DNA of 64,000 nt. It comes from Psychrobacter sp. 1044 (GTDB lineage: Bacteria > Pseudomonadota > Gammaproteobacteria > Pseudomonadales > Moraxellaceae). The notes beneath the pieces were generated by a model. It was not told the DNA's origin and did no database searches. It saw nothing but the letters and a program-made list of their open reading frames with translations. Each line of letters opens with the position of its first letter. The stretch's first letter is position 1. The translations under genes and the position numbers were made by a program. Positions 46,269-56,287 of the stretch are shown one piece after another. The stretch is taken from the NCBI RefSeq assembly GCF_904846525.1, contig NZ_CAJHAZ010000006.1:1-64000 (forward strand), read 5' to 3'.

Positions 46269-48821
46269 ATGGTAAAAATTCGTGAAGGATTACCGCTGGT
46301 GGATGGACAGACCACCCAAGCCGATAGTGCAGCACTTGCCGCTCAACTGGTCGCAAGCCAACGCTCGCACCAGTCTGCCAATAGCTATGCCCAAATCCCC
46401 CTCGATATCAAATACCAGCTGTCCACTCATAAGCTACACACCACCTTTGATCGCTCAGCACTACATGCCTTTCATAGTCATGATCCAAAGCTTGAAAACG
46501 AATATTCTGATAACCCGCTTTTAGATAAAAATAATGCTCTCTCAGATAAAGAACTGGAAGCGATTGATTTAGATCAAGTCAATATTGATGTTCCAACTTG
46601 GTTAGACAACGTCGCCAAACGTATTGGACAAGAGTCTGTACCTCACTTGAGTGCCGCTTGTGAATTTATTCGCAGTCATATGAATACCAGCGAGTCTGAG
46701 CGTTCAGGCGCTTATGTCACTGGTATTGGCATGACAGATATATTGACCTATCTCTACCAAGACGAAGACGCTCTTGTGGCTGCAATGCTCTATCGTAGTG
46801 CGCGAAAATCAATCATAAGCCTCGCTGATATCGAGAAAAAATTCGGTGTAGACATATCGACCCTCGTCAAAGATACCTTGGCAATGGGTAAGCTGTCCGA
46901 GATTATTGAAAGTAATAAGCGTCTAGAAGATCACTTTGTAAACAATCAGCGCGACCAGCTATCTAATATTTATAGCATGCTAATTTCCGTCACCAATGAT
47001 GTACGCGTCGTGCTTATCAAATTGGCTGAGCGTACTTTCGCCATGCGCGAATTGACCTTTTCTAATGAAGAGCGTCAGAATCGTGTGGCGCGTGAAGTCA
47101 TGACTATTTATGCCCCACTGGCGCATCGCTTGGGCATTGCGCAACTTAAATGGGAGCTAGAAGACTTAGCCTTTCGCTACCTTGCGCCTGAACGCTATAA
47201 AGAGATTGCCAAACTGCTCTCCGAAAAACGCAGCGAACGCGAGTCCTATATTCAGCGCGTACAAGATAAGCTCAATGAGGCATTAGCAGAGGCTAATATC
47301 GAAGGTGAAGTCTCTGGACGTGTCAAGCATATCTACTCTATCTACCGAAAAATGAAGCTCAAAGGCTTATCGTTTGATCAGCTTTATGACATTCGCGCGC
47401 TGCGGGTATTGGTCACCAACCCATCAGACTGTTACCACGTGCTTGGATTGGTACATGGCTTGTGGCGATATATCCCTGAACAATTCGATGACTATATTAC
47501 CAACCCCAAGTCTAATGGTTATCGCTCACTACATACGGCAGTCATTGCTGAAAACAAGTCACTGGAAGTGCAAATTCGTACTCATGAAATGCATTTCGAA
47601 GCTGAGCTTGGTATGTGTGCTCATGTTAACTACAAAGAAGGTCTAAAGAATAAAAAAGACAATTATCTTAATCAAAGAATCAGCTCGCTGCGTCAGCTGT
47701 TATCTATCAATAATGAAACTCGTAACCAACCGCGCTCATCTTTACTAACAGGTGAAGAAATAGAGGGTATGGAGTTTGACGAAGAAGAGCAACTCGTTGA
47801 TTTTGACGAGCTCGAACGCATCTATATCTTTAGCCGTGATGGTGACATTACTGAACTGCCAAAAGGGGCGACCGTTCTTGATTTTGCTTATTATGTACAT
47901 ACACAAGTTGGTAATCGTGCTCAAGCTGCGCGAGTCAATCAGCGCTATGTACCATTAACCTATCAACTCAAAACAGGTGAACAAGTTGAAATTATCACCA
48001 AAGCATCACGTGAGCCCAACCGTGATTGGCTAGTTGCTTCACTGGGTTATATTCATACCAACCGTGCACGTTCAAAATTGCGTCAATGGTTCAATAAGCA
48101 AGACCGTGATAAGAACATTGAAATTGGTCGTCAAATGCTCAGTAAAGAGCTTGAACGATTATCGGTACATCCCAATAGCATCGATTTAAACGACTATATT
48201 CAGCATTTCCATGTCAATACGACTGATGATATTATCGTTGGGTTGGTCACAGGCGACATTGGTCTCAACCAACTCACCAGCCACATCTCCCGTCAGCTAC
48301 ACCTAGAACCTGAAAGACCGCCAGAAAATTTTGCGCCAAGTATAGATGCTAGAGAGGCAGGCAAAATCGATGCTTATAAAATTCGTATCGATGGGCTGGA
48401 TAATATAGAAATCAATCTAGCAGGCTGTTGCCACCCTGTGCATGGCGAGCCAATTGCTGGTTACATTACCTTATCACGAGGTGTCAGTGTCCATAATCGT
48501 GGTTGCCCTGAATATTCACGCTTGATTGAACGCGATCCTGAGCGCGAAATAGAGGCTTCGTGGCGGGTACAAGCTGGTCGTTATCAACCCGTTGATATTC
48601 ACGTAGAAGCCTATGATAGACGCGGACTGTTGCGTGATTTGACGCAAATTATTGATAAAGAAAATGTCAATATTCGTCAAGTTGAGACGCTTAGCAATGA
48701 TGATAACATTGCCTTTTTAAAATTTCATATTGAAGTCTCAGGATTGGCGCACCTATCTAAGCTTTTGGCGAAACTAGAGCAACAGCATGGTATCTTGCAT
48801 GCTCGCCGCGCCGTCGCTTAG
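46269..48821 (+). CDS. relA: GTP pyrophosphokinase RelA
   Basis: RelA makes (p)ppGpp in response to uncharged tRNA on the ribosome. The 850-residue protein has a pseudo-hydrolase HD domain lacking the HDxxED motif (the corresponding region reads AAMLYRSARKSIISL), a synthetase domain (VKHIYSIYRKMKLKGLSFDQLYDIRALRV), a TGS domain (FSRDGDITELPKGATVLDFAY), a zinc-finger-like segment (AGCCHPVHG) and a C-terminal ACT domain. The loss of the hydrolase motif shows RelA rather than SpoT. The N-terminus is about 100 residues longer than in E. coli. Confidence 0.96.
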   Translation: MVKIREGLPLVDGQTTQADSAALAAQLVASQRSHQSANSYAQIPLDIKYQLSTHKLHTTFDRSALHAFHSHDPKLENEYSDNPLLDKNNALSDKELEAIDLDQVNIDVPTWLDNVAKRIGQESVPHLSAACEFIRSHMNTSESERSGAYVTGIGMTDILTYLYQDEDALVAAMLYRSARKSIISLADIEKKFGVDISTLVKDTLAMGKLSEIIESNKRLEDHFVNNQRDQLSNIYSMLISVTNDVRVVLIKLAERTFAMRELTFSNEERQNRVAREVMTIYAPLAHRLGIAQLKWELEDLAFRYLAPERYKEIAKLLSEKRSERESYIQRVQDKLNEALAEANIEGEVSGRVKHIYSIYRKMKLKGLSFDQLYDIRALRVLVTNPSDCYHVLGLVHGLWRYIPEQFDDYITNPKSNGYRSLHTAVIAENKSLEVQIRTHEMHFEAELGMCAHVNYKEGLKNKKDNYLNQRISSLRQLLSINNETRNQPRSSLLTGEEIEGMEFDEEEQLVDFDELERIYIFSRDGDITELPKGATVLDFAYYVHTQVGNRAQAARVNQRYVPLTYQLKTGEQVEIITKASREPNRDWLVASLGYIHTNRARSKLRQWFNKQDRDKNIEIGRQMLSKELERLSVHPNSIDLNDYIQHFHVNTTDDIIVGLVTGDIGLNQLTSHISRQLHLEPERPPENFAPSIDAREAGKIDAYKIRIDGLDNIEINLAGCCHPVHGEPIAGYITLSRGVSVHNRGCPEYSRLIERDPEREIEASWRVQAGRYQPVDIHVEAYDRRGLLRDLTQIIDKENVNIRQVETLSNDDNIAFLKFHIEVSGLAHLSKLLAKLEQQHGILHARRAVA

Positions 48822-48874
48822 ATATAAAATCACAAAGTACGTCCACTGAATCATAAGGTTATTATAAAAATATC

Positions 48875-49813
48875 ATGCCTGAACTGCCTGAAGTAGAAAC
48901 AACCAAAACCAGCCTTGCACCGCTATTAGGGCAACGCATCATCGATATAAAAGTTTTCCAGCCAAAGCTGCGCTGGGCGATGCCAGATGATTTAGATAGC
49001 TTGATTGATTACACACTAGATAGCGTTGAGCGCCGCGCAAAATATTTAATTCTTAACTTTTTACCTTTATTACCCAATGATGATAGCGATGCGGCTCAAA
49101 CTGATACGTTAATACCGCGTCAACTTTTGGTTCATTTAGGCATGTCGGGCAGCCTGCAACAGCAGAGCTACGGTACTGAAAAGCGCAAGCATGATCATCT
49201 CATCATTGTTTTTAAGGGCGCTAATAATACAAAAGTCCAGCTACATTACTATGACCCAAGACGTTTTGGGTCAGTGTTATGGCACAAGGATTATAGTGCT
49301 AAGCTATTAGATCATTTAGGTCCTGAGCCATTATCAGATGAATTTACTGCAGACTACCTGTATCAATTGATTCAACGGTCAAACTTGCTTGATCACAGTG
49401 CTGATGCTGTAGCAGTTGGCAAAGCCAAATCAAAGAAGCAGCCCATTGCTCGCGCTATAAAATCAGTCATCATGGAACAACAGGTCGTCGTGGGTGTCGG
49501 TAATATCTATGCGACTGAAAGCCTATATTTATCAGCTATTCATCCAGCCACCCCCGCTCACCAACTGTCCCATGCTCAGATGATTGTTTTGGTCGATCAT
49601 ATTAAAGTTATTTTACAAAAGGCGATAGCGCTTGGTGGTTCGACACTACGAGACTTCACCGTAGCAGATGGTCAAACCGGTTACTTCCAGCAGACATTAA
49701 ATGTCTATGGTAGACAAGGGGAAACTTGTCCGCATTGTGATGCTTTACTTGAGAATATCAAAATTAATGGTCGCGCCAGTGTATTCTGTCCCAAATGTCA
49801 GCCAATCCTTTAA
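48875..49813 (+). CDS. mutM: Formamidopyrimidine-DNA glycosylase
   Basis: Fpg excises 8-oxoguanine and ring-opened purines. The N-terminal Pro2-Glu3 catalytic pair is in PELPEVET. The helix-two-turn-helix region contains QQVVVGVGNIYATESL, and the C-terminal zinc finger is CPHC...CPKC. The 312-residue length exceeds the usual 270: polar insertions lie near residues 65-85 and 175-190. It lies 53 bases after relA on the same strand, so cotranscription is possible. Confidence 0.95.
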   Translation: MPELPEVETTKTSLAPLLGQRIIDIKVFQPKLRWAMPDDLDSLIDYTLDSVERRAKYLILNFLPLLPNDDSDAAQTDTLIPRQLLVHLGMSGSLQQQSYGTEKRKHDHLIIVFKGANNTKVQLHYYDPRRFGSVLWHKDYSAKLLDHLGPEPLSDEFTADYLYQLIQRSNLLDHSADAVAVGKAKSKKQPIARAIKSVIMEQQVVVGVGNIYATESLYLSAIHPATPAHQLSHAQMIVLVDHIKVILQKAIALGGSTLRDFTVADGQTGYFQQTLNVYGRQGETCPHCDALLENIKINGRASVFCPKCQPIL

Positions 49814-50141
49814 ATATTATCTGAAACTATCACTATCTGTTTCGCCTTAAGTACCAAAATAACTTAGGTATCAAATCGTAGAATATGGCAGCACAATACT
49901 CTTGACTGAGTGTCCTATTATTTTGCACTAATATCATTATATCGCGCGCCATTTTTGTTGCTTATTGACACACATATTGCTTTAATAGTATGAGCACTTA
50001 CATAAATAGTGCATAATGTTTATACATCTGTAATATATTTAGCTTACTTATCGTTGCGCATTGTTTATATAGGGAAATTGTCTCTGTGTGGAAATAGCAG
50101 CAGCCATTAATCATACCAATTATGAATTTTAGGACATCGTT
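49814..50141. other. Gap after mutM, with a possible promoter
   Basis: A 328-base gap. A TTGACA at 49965-49970 is followed after 15 bases by TAGTAT, a weak candidate promoter for the next gene. No terminator is obvious after mutM. Confidence 0.35.
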
Positions 50142-50582
50142 ATGACTGTTAAAGCCAAAAACCAACGCACAGTTAAGCAAAAAGCCATTACTATAGCCGC
50201 AAGCTTAAGTTTAATGGCTGCTACTATGCAGCCTGCTTTGGCAGCCATAGAAATTGATGAGACAGACTTTGGGCCTTCTTATGAGACAATGGTGGTTGAT
50301 ACTGTAGTAGGTAAACCTTTACAACTGGTCAGTGCCGTTGCTGGTACTGCCGCCTACCTAGTTAGTCTACCCTTCTCGCTTATCGGTGGTAATGCGGATC
50401 AGGCGCAGCAGAAACTTTTTGTTGAACCTTGGGATGCGATGGGACGTTGTTTAGGTTGTACTGTGGCTGAAGACAACTACTACAAATCACAAGTGACTAA
50501 TGATAATGTTGTCCGTATTGTCGTTGATCAACCATCTGAGATTTTGATTAATACCAACGATTATGTCGTAGTTACGCCATAG
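50142..50582 (+). CDS. Small exported protein of unknown function
   Basis: A 146-residue protein with a signal peptide (basic start MTVKAKNQRTVKQK, hydrophobic core, cleavage after LAA near residue 35). The mature part has one moderately hydrophobic stretch (about 66-85, LVSAVAGTAAYLVSLPFSLI), followed by the motif FVEPWDAMGRCLGC with two cysteines three residues apart. Similar small proteins occur in Acinetobacter as I recall, but I cannot name a function. It ends before a terminator shared with the converging mscL. Confidence 0.7.
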   Translation: MTVKAKNQRTVKQKAITIAASLSLMAATMQPALAAIEIDETDFGPSYETMVVDTVVGKPLQLVSAVAGTAAYLVSLPFSLIGGNADQAQQKLFVEPWDAMGRCLGCTVAEDNYYKSQVTNDNVVRIVVDQPSEILINTNDYVVVTP

Positions 50583-50649
50583 TCTTTATATTAACAGCTG
50601 GTTAAGTGATACAACTGCGCTAAAGACAATGCATTTATAAATTGTCCAT

Positions 50650-50682
50650 AAAAAAGGCTAACGTCGTGTTAGCCTTTTTTGT
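50650..50682. terminator. Bidirectional terminator
   Basis: The arms aaaaaggctaac and gttagcctttttt around a five-base loop, between the small exported-protein gene and the converging mscL. Confidence 0.92.
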
Positions 50683-50705
50683 GTTTTTAATCAAATCATC
50701 ATATT

Positions 50706-51149
50706 TTATTTTGAAACAGTGTTATTACTTAACTTAGCACTAATTTCACGAAGCAATTGCACCTCTTCTGAAGGTTGTTTTACCAGCTCTTGCACTTCTT
50801 CTTTACGACGCATTTTGTTAACCATCCTAACCATCATAAAGATAATAAATGCTAAAATTAAGAAATTAATCAGTACAGTAATGAAACTACCATAGGCTAA
50901 TACAGGAACGCCAGCTGCTTTGAGGGCATCATAGGTCATGGAAACACCTTCAGGCGCATCACCCAACACTAAGAACATGTTTTTGAAATTGATTTCGCCA
51001 CCTGCTATGAAGGCCACTATTGGCATAATAATGTCTTCAACTAAGGACGTTGTGATAGTAGCAAATGCTCCACCAATAATGACACCGACCGCTAAGTCCA
51101 TCACATTACCTTTTAGAGCGAATTCTTTAAACTCAGAAACCATACTCAT
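50706..51149 (-). CDS. mscL: Large-conductance mechanosensitive channel
   Basis: MscL opens under membrane tension and saves cells from osmotic downshock. The 147-residue protein has the N-terminal amphipathic helix [25 protein letters not shown] (read in parts), TM1, the periplasmic loop with [11 protein letters not shown]2 (about 90-112) and a cytoplasmic helix with charged residues. The first of two ATGs is used, with a gaggag site six bases upstream. Confidence 0.95.
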   Translation of the reverse strand: MSMVSEFKEFALKGNVMDLAVGVIIGGAFATITTSLVEDIIMPIVAFIAGGEINFKNMFLVLGDAPEGVSMTYDALKAAGVPVLAYGSFITVLINFLILAFIIFMMVRMVNKMRRKEEVQELVKQPSEEVQLLREISAKLSNNTVSK

Positions 51150-51283
51150 TATTTTCTCCTCAAAATACCAATCTATAATCGAATAAGTATCTCAACAGTC
51201 GACCCAATCTTGAGCCTTAAGAGTAATAGTGAGAAACACTACTACTGTCAGTTATTCTGTCTATATTCTATGGAAATTACAAC

Positions 51284-51340
51284 AAAAAAAAGCAGCATAA
51301 AATGAACCATATTCAGTTCACTCTATACTGCTAATTTTTT
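51284..51340 (-). terminator. typA terminator
   Basis: A long imperfect hairpin: on the minus strand agcagtatagagtgaac pairs with gttcattttatgctgct (with G·T pairs), followed by nine T residues. It lies about 95 bases after the typA stop. Confidence 0.85.
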
Positions 51341-51434
51341 AGTTATCTTGATGCCCATTATTAAATAGTAATGGCATCAAATGCTTCTATAAAATATCAA
51401 TCCAATAAATTACTCAGTAATTCATGGCTCAATA

Positions 51435-53285
51435 TTAAGCACCTTTTTTACCACGGCCGTGACGCTTACGCTCACTTTCAGTCAAATAGCGCTTACGTAG
51501 ACGAATCGCCTTAGGTGTTACTTCAACCAATTCATCATCTTGAATGAATTCAAGCGCTTGCTCAAGTGTGAACTTGACTGCTGGAGTCAACGTCAATGCT
51601 TCATCAGTACCACTCGCACGAACGTTGGTTAACTGCTTAGCAGTCGTTGGGTTAACAGCCATATCATCGTTGCGTGAGTTAAGACCAACGATCATACCTT
51701 CGTAAACTTCAAGCTGTGGCTCAGCAAACAATTTACCACGTTTTTGCAGGTTAAATAGCGCGAAACCTAAGCAAACACCTTTTGCCATAGAAACCAAGAC
51801 ACCATTCGAGCGACCACCAACATCACCGATCTTTTGTGGACCGTAATGTGAGAAGCTTGACGTCATGATACCTGTACCTGAAGTCAAGGTTAAGAATTCA
51901 GAACGGAAACCAATCAAACCACGGGCAGGCATCGTCGCTTCGATACGCATACGACCTTTACCATCAAGCTCCATATTAGTCATCTCGCCTTTACGCAAGC
52001 CAACCTGCTCCATGATAGAACCTTGATGCTCATCTTCAATATCGAAAACAACGTTTTCATACGGCTCTTGTAATTTACCATCCACTTCTTTGACGATAAC
52101 TTCTGGGCCTGAAACACCCATCTCAAAACCTTCACGGCGCATGTTTTCGATCAATACAGATAAATGAAGTTCACCGCGACCTGATACTTTGAATTTATCA
52201 GGAGATTCTGTATCTTCTACACGTAATGCTACGTTATGAATCAATTCACGCTCAAGACGCTCACGGATATTACGCGAGGTCACAAACTTGCCATCACGAC
52301 CAGCAAAAGGTGAGTTATTTACTTGGAAGTTCATTGAAACGGTAGGTTCATCAACCGTCAATGCTGGTAATGCTTCGACAGCACTAGGATCACAAATCGT
52401 ATCTGAGATATTAAGCGAATCAATACCAGTAATACAAACGATGTCACCAGCTTGTGCATCTTCAACATCAATACGATCAAGACCATGATAACCCATAATT
52501 TTTAAAATACGGCCATTACGGGTATTGCCATTTTTGTCGATTACAGTCACTTGAGTATTGGTTTTAACTTTACCACGCTGAATACGACCAATGCCGATAA
52601 CGCCAACAAAACTGTTATAATCAAGGCTTGAGATTTGCATACGAAACGGTGCGTCAGCATCAACTTGAGGAGGCTGAACCACATCAACAATCGTTTTGAA
52701 AAGTGGTGTCATGTCATCAGCCAAATCATCAGCTTCCAAACCTGCAATACCATTCAATGCTGAGGCATAAACAACTGGAAAATCAAGCTGTTCATCAGTT
52801 GCACCCAAGTTATCAAAAAGATCAAAGATTTGATCCATTACCCAGTCAGGGCGTGAGCCAGGACGGTCAATTTTATTGATGACAACGATAGGTTTTAGAC
52901 CTTGCTCGAACGCTTTTTGCGTCACAAAACGGGTCTGTGGCATTGGGCCATCAACCGCATCAACGACTAGAAGCACGCAGTCAACCATAGACATTACACG
53001 CTCAACTTCACCACCAAAGTCGGCGTGACCTGGGGTGTCAACAATGTTGATACGATATTCAGTATCATCAGTCTTATCTGTCCAGCGGATGGCTGTATTT
53101 TTAGCCAAAATGGTAATACCACGTTCTTGCTCAATATCGCCTGAATCCATTGCACGTTCAGCAATGTTTGCACGGTCGCCAAAAGTACCAGACTGATGTA
53201 ATAACTTATCAACCAAAGTTGTTTTACCGTGGTCAACGTGGGCAATAATTGCAATGTTACGCAGGTGTTTGATATCGTTCGCCAT
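51435..53285 (-). CDS. typA: Ribosome-binding GTPase TypA/BipA
   Basis: BipA is a translational GTPase that assists 50S assembly at low temperature. The 616-residue protein has the G domain ([40 protein letters not shown]), EF-G-like domains II, III and V, and the BipA-specific C-terminal domain ending [21 protein letters not shown] start at ATG 53285 ([10 protein letters not shown]); a 13-residue extension from an upstream in-frame start is not supported by homology. Confidence 0.95.
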   Translation of the reverse strand: MANDIKHLRNIAIIAHVDHGKTTLVDKLLHQSGTFGDRANIAERAMDSGDIEQERGITILAKNTAIRWTDKTDDTEYRINIVDTPGHADFGGEVERVMSMVDCVLLVVDAVDGPMPQTRFVTQKAFEQGLKPIVVINKIDRPGSRPDWVMDQIFDLFDNLGATDEQLDFPVVYASALNGIAGLEADDLADDMTPLFKTIVDVVQPPQVDADAPFRMQISSLDYNSFVGVIGIGRIQRGKVKTNTQVTVIDKNGNTRNGRILKIMGYHGLDRIDVEDAQAGDIVCITGIDSLNISDTICDPSAVEALPALTVDEPTVSMNFQVNNSPFAGRDGKFVTSRNIRERLERELIHNVALRVEDTESPDKFKVSGRGELHLSVLIENMRREGFEMGVSGPEVIVKEVDGKLQEPYENVVFDIEDEHQGSIMEQVGLRKGEMTNMELDGKGRMRIEATMPARGLIGFRSEFLTLTSGTGIMTSSFSHYGPQKIGDVGGRSNGVLVSMAKGVCLGFALFNLQKRGKLFAEPQLEVYEGMIVGLNSRNDDMAVNPTTAKQLTNVRASGTDEALTLTPAVKFTLEQALEFIQDDELVEVTPKAIRLRKRYLTESERKRHGRGKKGA

Positions 53286-53570
53286 ATAAAATGCTCGTTT
53301 CGTCTTAAAAAAATGCAGTAGCAATAAGCGCCGCTGGATAAACTTTTATCATCAACCAGATAGATATTGAGTACTTACTTTTGGAAGACTGCACAATAGA
53401 TGCGGTTAATCAAATAATTTCAATATAATCAAGTATCTACACTGATAAATTCATCATACAGATAGCTATGCTAATGTACATTCTGTCAATTTACAGAATG
53501 TTTGGGCAGCTAGTATAACATTATTGCTTCACAAATTTATGTAATAACTTGCTTTTCTCAATCCATAAAT
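53286..53570. other. typA upstream region
   Basis: About 285 bases with no gene. A 9-base inverted repeat (ACATTCTGT 53478-53486, ACAGAATGT 53493-53501, six-base spacer) lies about 190 bases before typA on its strand and may be an operator or the end of the porin transcript. Confidence 0.45.
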
Positions 53571-53602
53571 AAAAAAAAGCCACCCATTAGGTGACTTTTT
53601 TT
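53571..53602 (-). terminator. Terminator of the porin gene
   Basis: On the minus strand agtcacc pairs with ggtggct around a four-base loop, with A and T tracts on both sides, 40 bases past the porin stop. Confidence 0.85.
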
Positions 53603-53641
53603 GTAACTATATATTTAGTAAAACAATCGATCCAATACTAT

Positions 53642-54955
53642 TTACTGAACAACCATATCTTTAGTTTGTTCAACAGTCATTGTTTTGTCACCAGTGATGA
53701 TGGCATAAACACGACGGTTCATAGCACGACCTTCTTCAGTGTCGTTTGGAGCGATTGGTTGGTCATAACCATAGCCAACTGTTGATATACGGTTTGGAGC
53801 AATACCGAATTCGTTAGTCAACATAGATTTAACAGCAACGGCACGGGCTTCAGATAAACGTTGGTTATAACGTGCTGAAGGACCAGTTTTAGAAGCATGA
53901 CCTTCGATACGTGCTGTAGAGTTAGGATACTCGCGCATCTTCTCTGCTACTTTAGCGATTTCAGGTTGATACTGAGATTTGATCGTTGATTTATCGTTAT
54001 CAAAGAATACACGTAGTTCCATTTTCAGCTCATCAGTAATATCTACTGGTACTGGGCAACCGCGTTCATCTACTACGACATTCATAGGAGTGCCTGGGCA
54101 TGCATCGATGCTATCAGGTACGCCATCGCCATCAGAATCAAGATCAGATTCAATTACGACTACTGGAGTAGTATCGATAACTGGCTCTTGCATTGGTGGT
54201 ACTGCTACTGTAGGTGCTAAATGGCCACCAAGTACAACTTCTAGACCGGCCAAAGCCATGCCTTCCCACCAGTTGTTATCAAAGTTATGAATCGCACGAG
54301 CTTCACCACGTAGGCTTAAAGCGTCGTTGATACGATACATAGCACCTAGACCTAGGTTACCAATAGTATCTTTAGACTCTGCAACTTCAGTACCAGCATT
54401 AACTGTACCTACAGAAGAACCTTCAGCAGCTGTATAAGTTTCTTGGTTTTCTACTTTGATCTTAGATTGACCAGCACCAACCAATACGTATGGCTTGAAT
54501 GCGCTATCAGTATAACCAGTAAATTCTTCAGTACCGATTAAGAAGTTACCAGAAAGCATGGTTTGTTCTACGTCAAAACGGTTAACGCCAGCATCAGCAG
54601 AATCTTCAGAAGCTTCGCCGTTTGCACTTGACACGCCGTACTCTACTTGGAACTGAGTAGAAGGAGTTAGTTCAATACCTAGTGCAGCACCAGTGTATAA
54701 GCTGCTTTCTTTAGCTACACCGCCATTATTAGGATGACCATTAGCGCCAGTAAAAGGAGTACCGTCGTCGATGTTATTACCATCAGCATTTACGTACAAG
54801 TTTTTACCAGTTTTCAAAATTTCGCGTTGCTCGTCATGAGCTTCGCCAGTGTAATGATAACCTAGTAACAATGGGCTAATAGTTACGCCAGCATTAGCTG
54901 CTAAAGGTGCAGCTGCTACAGCAACCAGAGCTAGAGCAATTTTATTCAATTTCAT
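53642..54955 (-). CDS. OmpA/OprF family outer-membrane porin
   Basis: An outer-membrane protein of 437 residues. The signal peptide ends ANA (about residue 22). An N-terminal beta-barrel (about 25-240) follows, with alternating hydrophobic strands such as KPYVLVGAGQSKIKV. Next come a Pro-rich hinge, a calcium-binding type 3 repeat (DSDGDGVPDSIDACPGTP) with two cysteines, and a C-terminal OmpA peptidoglycan-binding domain (IEGHASKTGPSARYNQRLSEAR in parts; Asp/Arg ligands). It resembles OprF and the OmpA38-type porins of Moraxellaceae. A strong ggagg site precedes the ATG, consistent with an abundant protein. Confidence 0.93.
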   Translation of the reverse strand: MKLNKIALALVAVAAAPLAANAGVTISPLLLGYHYTGEAHDEQREILKTGKNLYVNADGNNIDDGTPFTGANGHPNNGGVAKESSLYTGAALGIELTPSTQFQVEYGVSSANGEASEDSADAGVNRFDVEQTMLSGNFLIGTEEFTGYTDSAFKPYVLVGAGQSKIKVENQETYTAAEGSSVGTVNAGTEVAESKDTIGNLGLGAMYRINDALSLRGEARAIHNFDNNWWEGMALAGLEVVLGGHLAPTVAVPPMQEPVIDTTPVVVIESDLDSDGDGVPDSIDACPGTPMNVVVDERGCPVPVDITDELKMELRVFFDNDKSTIKSQYQPEIAKVAEKMREYPNSTARIEGHASKTGPSARYNQRLSEARAVAVKSMLTNEFGIAPNRISTVGYGYDQPIAPNDTEEGRAMNRRVYAIITGDKTMTVEQTKDMVVQ

Positions 54956-55515
54956 GGACTTCCTCCAAAGGATAATTTGAGTGATGCATTAAGCAAAACC
55001 GCTTCTCAAGATACTCTAAAATAGACATCTTTTACGAATTTTAAGTGACAAAGCAAAACCAATTAAGGAGTAGCTTAGCGATTATCAATTCAGTTTACAA
55101 CTTTTTTCGTTAACGAGCTACACATTATTACACGATAATGTCGTAACTAAAACACAATAACCAGCTTAAGTTACCTAGAACTAACACACCTTACGCTTTT
55201 TATCTTTTGTATGTCAGTTCACAATAGATAGTAAACCTAACAGTATCTATTGTCTGGGCGTATTTTAGTACAGTTAGTATTTTTTCTCTATTATTAAAAC
55301 CAGTCATTCACTAATTGAAACATTTTTTGACAGTAGACATATATTCTGTTTATATTATAGCACTCAACATTATTTCATACATCATAAATTTGATCATTAC
55401 TCCAAAATTTCGCGCGCATATTGGCTCGATTTCACGCAATGATTGGATTGAATAACATTTAAAGAAGCGAGACTGTTTTATTGAACTAAACTACTTATTA
55501 TAGGTAACAAGCCTC
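54956..55515. other. Divergent region between porin and pseudopilin genes
   Basis: A 560-base AT-rich gap. The porin promoter must lie toward 55000-55150 on the minus strand. On the plus strand a good sigma-70 promoter is visible at 55327-55356. No RNA gene is recognised, although a small transcript from that promoter cannot be excluded. Confidence 0.5.
55327..55356 (+). promoter_or_regulatory. Sigma-70-like promoter
   Basis: A consensus -35 TTGACA (55327-55332) with an 18-base spacer and -10 TATATT (55351-55356). The start would be near 55364, giving a leader of about 150 bases before the pseudopilin gene. Confidence 0.6.
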
Positions 55516-56241
55516 ATGGCATTGCTGCATAAAACATTATCAAGTTATAAAAAGCTCTCAGCATTTATGTTATGGGTTTTTACTTCAAATAAGCACAGGC
55601 TAGCTCAAAGCCGATTGATTCTTTATGTGTATCACAGATATATAGTATCTCTTTATAAAAGAGCACCTAATACAAACACGAGAACAGACCCAAGCACTGT
55701 TAATAGACATAACAAGGGTTTTACGCTGGTTGAACTTATCGTCACTGTATGTGTATTAGCAATTATGGTGACGATCGCAGCCCCAGTCATACGAACGCAA
55801 TTAGCACGTATGGAAGCCAAACGGATTCAAAGTCAGTTAGAGAATTCTCTTGCCTTAGCCAAGGCTGAGAGTTACATCAGAAGACAGAATATCATTGTTT
55901 GCTTGTCTGATACTGGAGGGCGCTGCCATAGAGACAGCGATAAGACGCTTTTGTTATTCATAGATAAAAATGACAATAATCACTTTGATACTCAGGTAGA
56001 TTCATTAGTCGTTCAGCAGTCTTTAAATCCTAAATACAGTAAGCTAAGTTTACGAGTTGGAAGTCGACGCCACTACACCAAATTTTGGGGTGATAGTGGC
56101 AAACCACGAGGATATTTTGGCCATATAAAATACTGTCCCATCGTTGCTTATAATGAAGCAATGTATCTAATATCATTTAACCAAGGAGGTATTATTAAAC
56201 AAAAACTTAACGAAGATCATCCCACCGAATGTGACGAATAA
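55516..56241 (+). CDS. FimT/GspH-type minor pseudopilin
   Basis: A type IV pilus or type II secretion minor pseudopilin. The prepilin-peptidase site is NKG/FTLVELIV (Gly68/Phe69, with the conserved Glu73), followed by the hydrophobic N-terminal helix and a GspH-like globular part with cysteines in VCLSDTGGRC and in the C-terminal tail. From the first ATG the leader would be 68 residues, far longer than the usual 5-30; a GTG at 55627 gives 31. Neither start has a strong ribosome site, so the start is uncertain. It stands alone, without other pilin genes. Confidence 0.82.
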   Translation: MALLHKTLSSYKKLSAFMLWVFTSNKHRLAQSRLILYVYHRYIVSLYKRAPNTNTRTDPSTVNRHNKGFTLVELIVTVCVLAIMVTIAAPVIRTQLARMEAKRIQSQLENSLALAKAESYIRRQNIIVCLSDTGGRCHRDSDKTLLLFIDKNDNNHFDTQVDSLVVQQSLNPKYSKLSLRVGSRRHYTKFWGDSGKPRGYFGHIKYCPIVAYNEAMYLISFNQGGIIKQKLNEDHPTECDE

Positions 56242-56287
56242 AAAACTACCAATGACATAAATTACCACTCACATTTTTTTGATAGCT

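Noticed and set aside
53478..53501. LexA-type SOS box (CTGT...ACAG) in the palindrome upstream of typA
   Set aside because: The spacing is six bases instead of eight, and the Moraxellaceae I recall lack a canonical LexA. Kept only as an inverted repeat.
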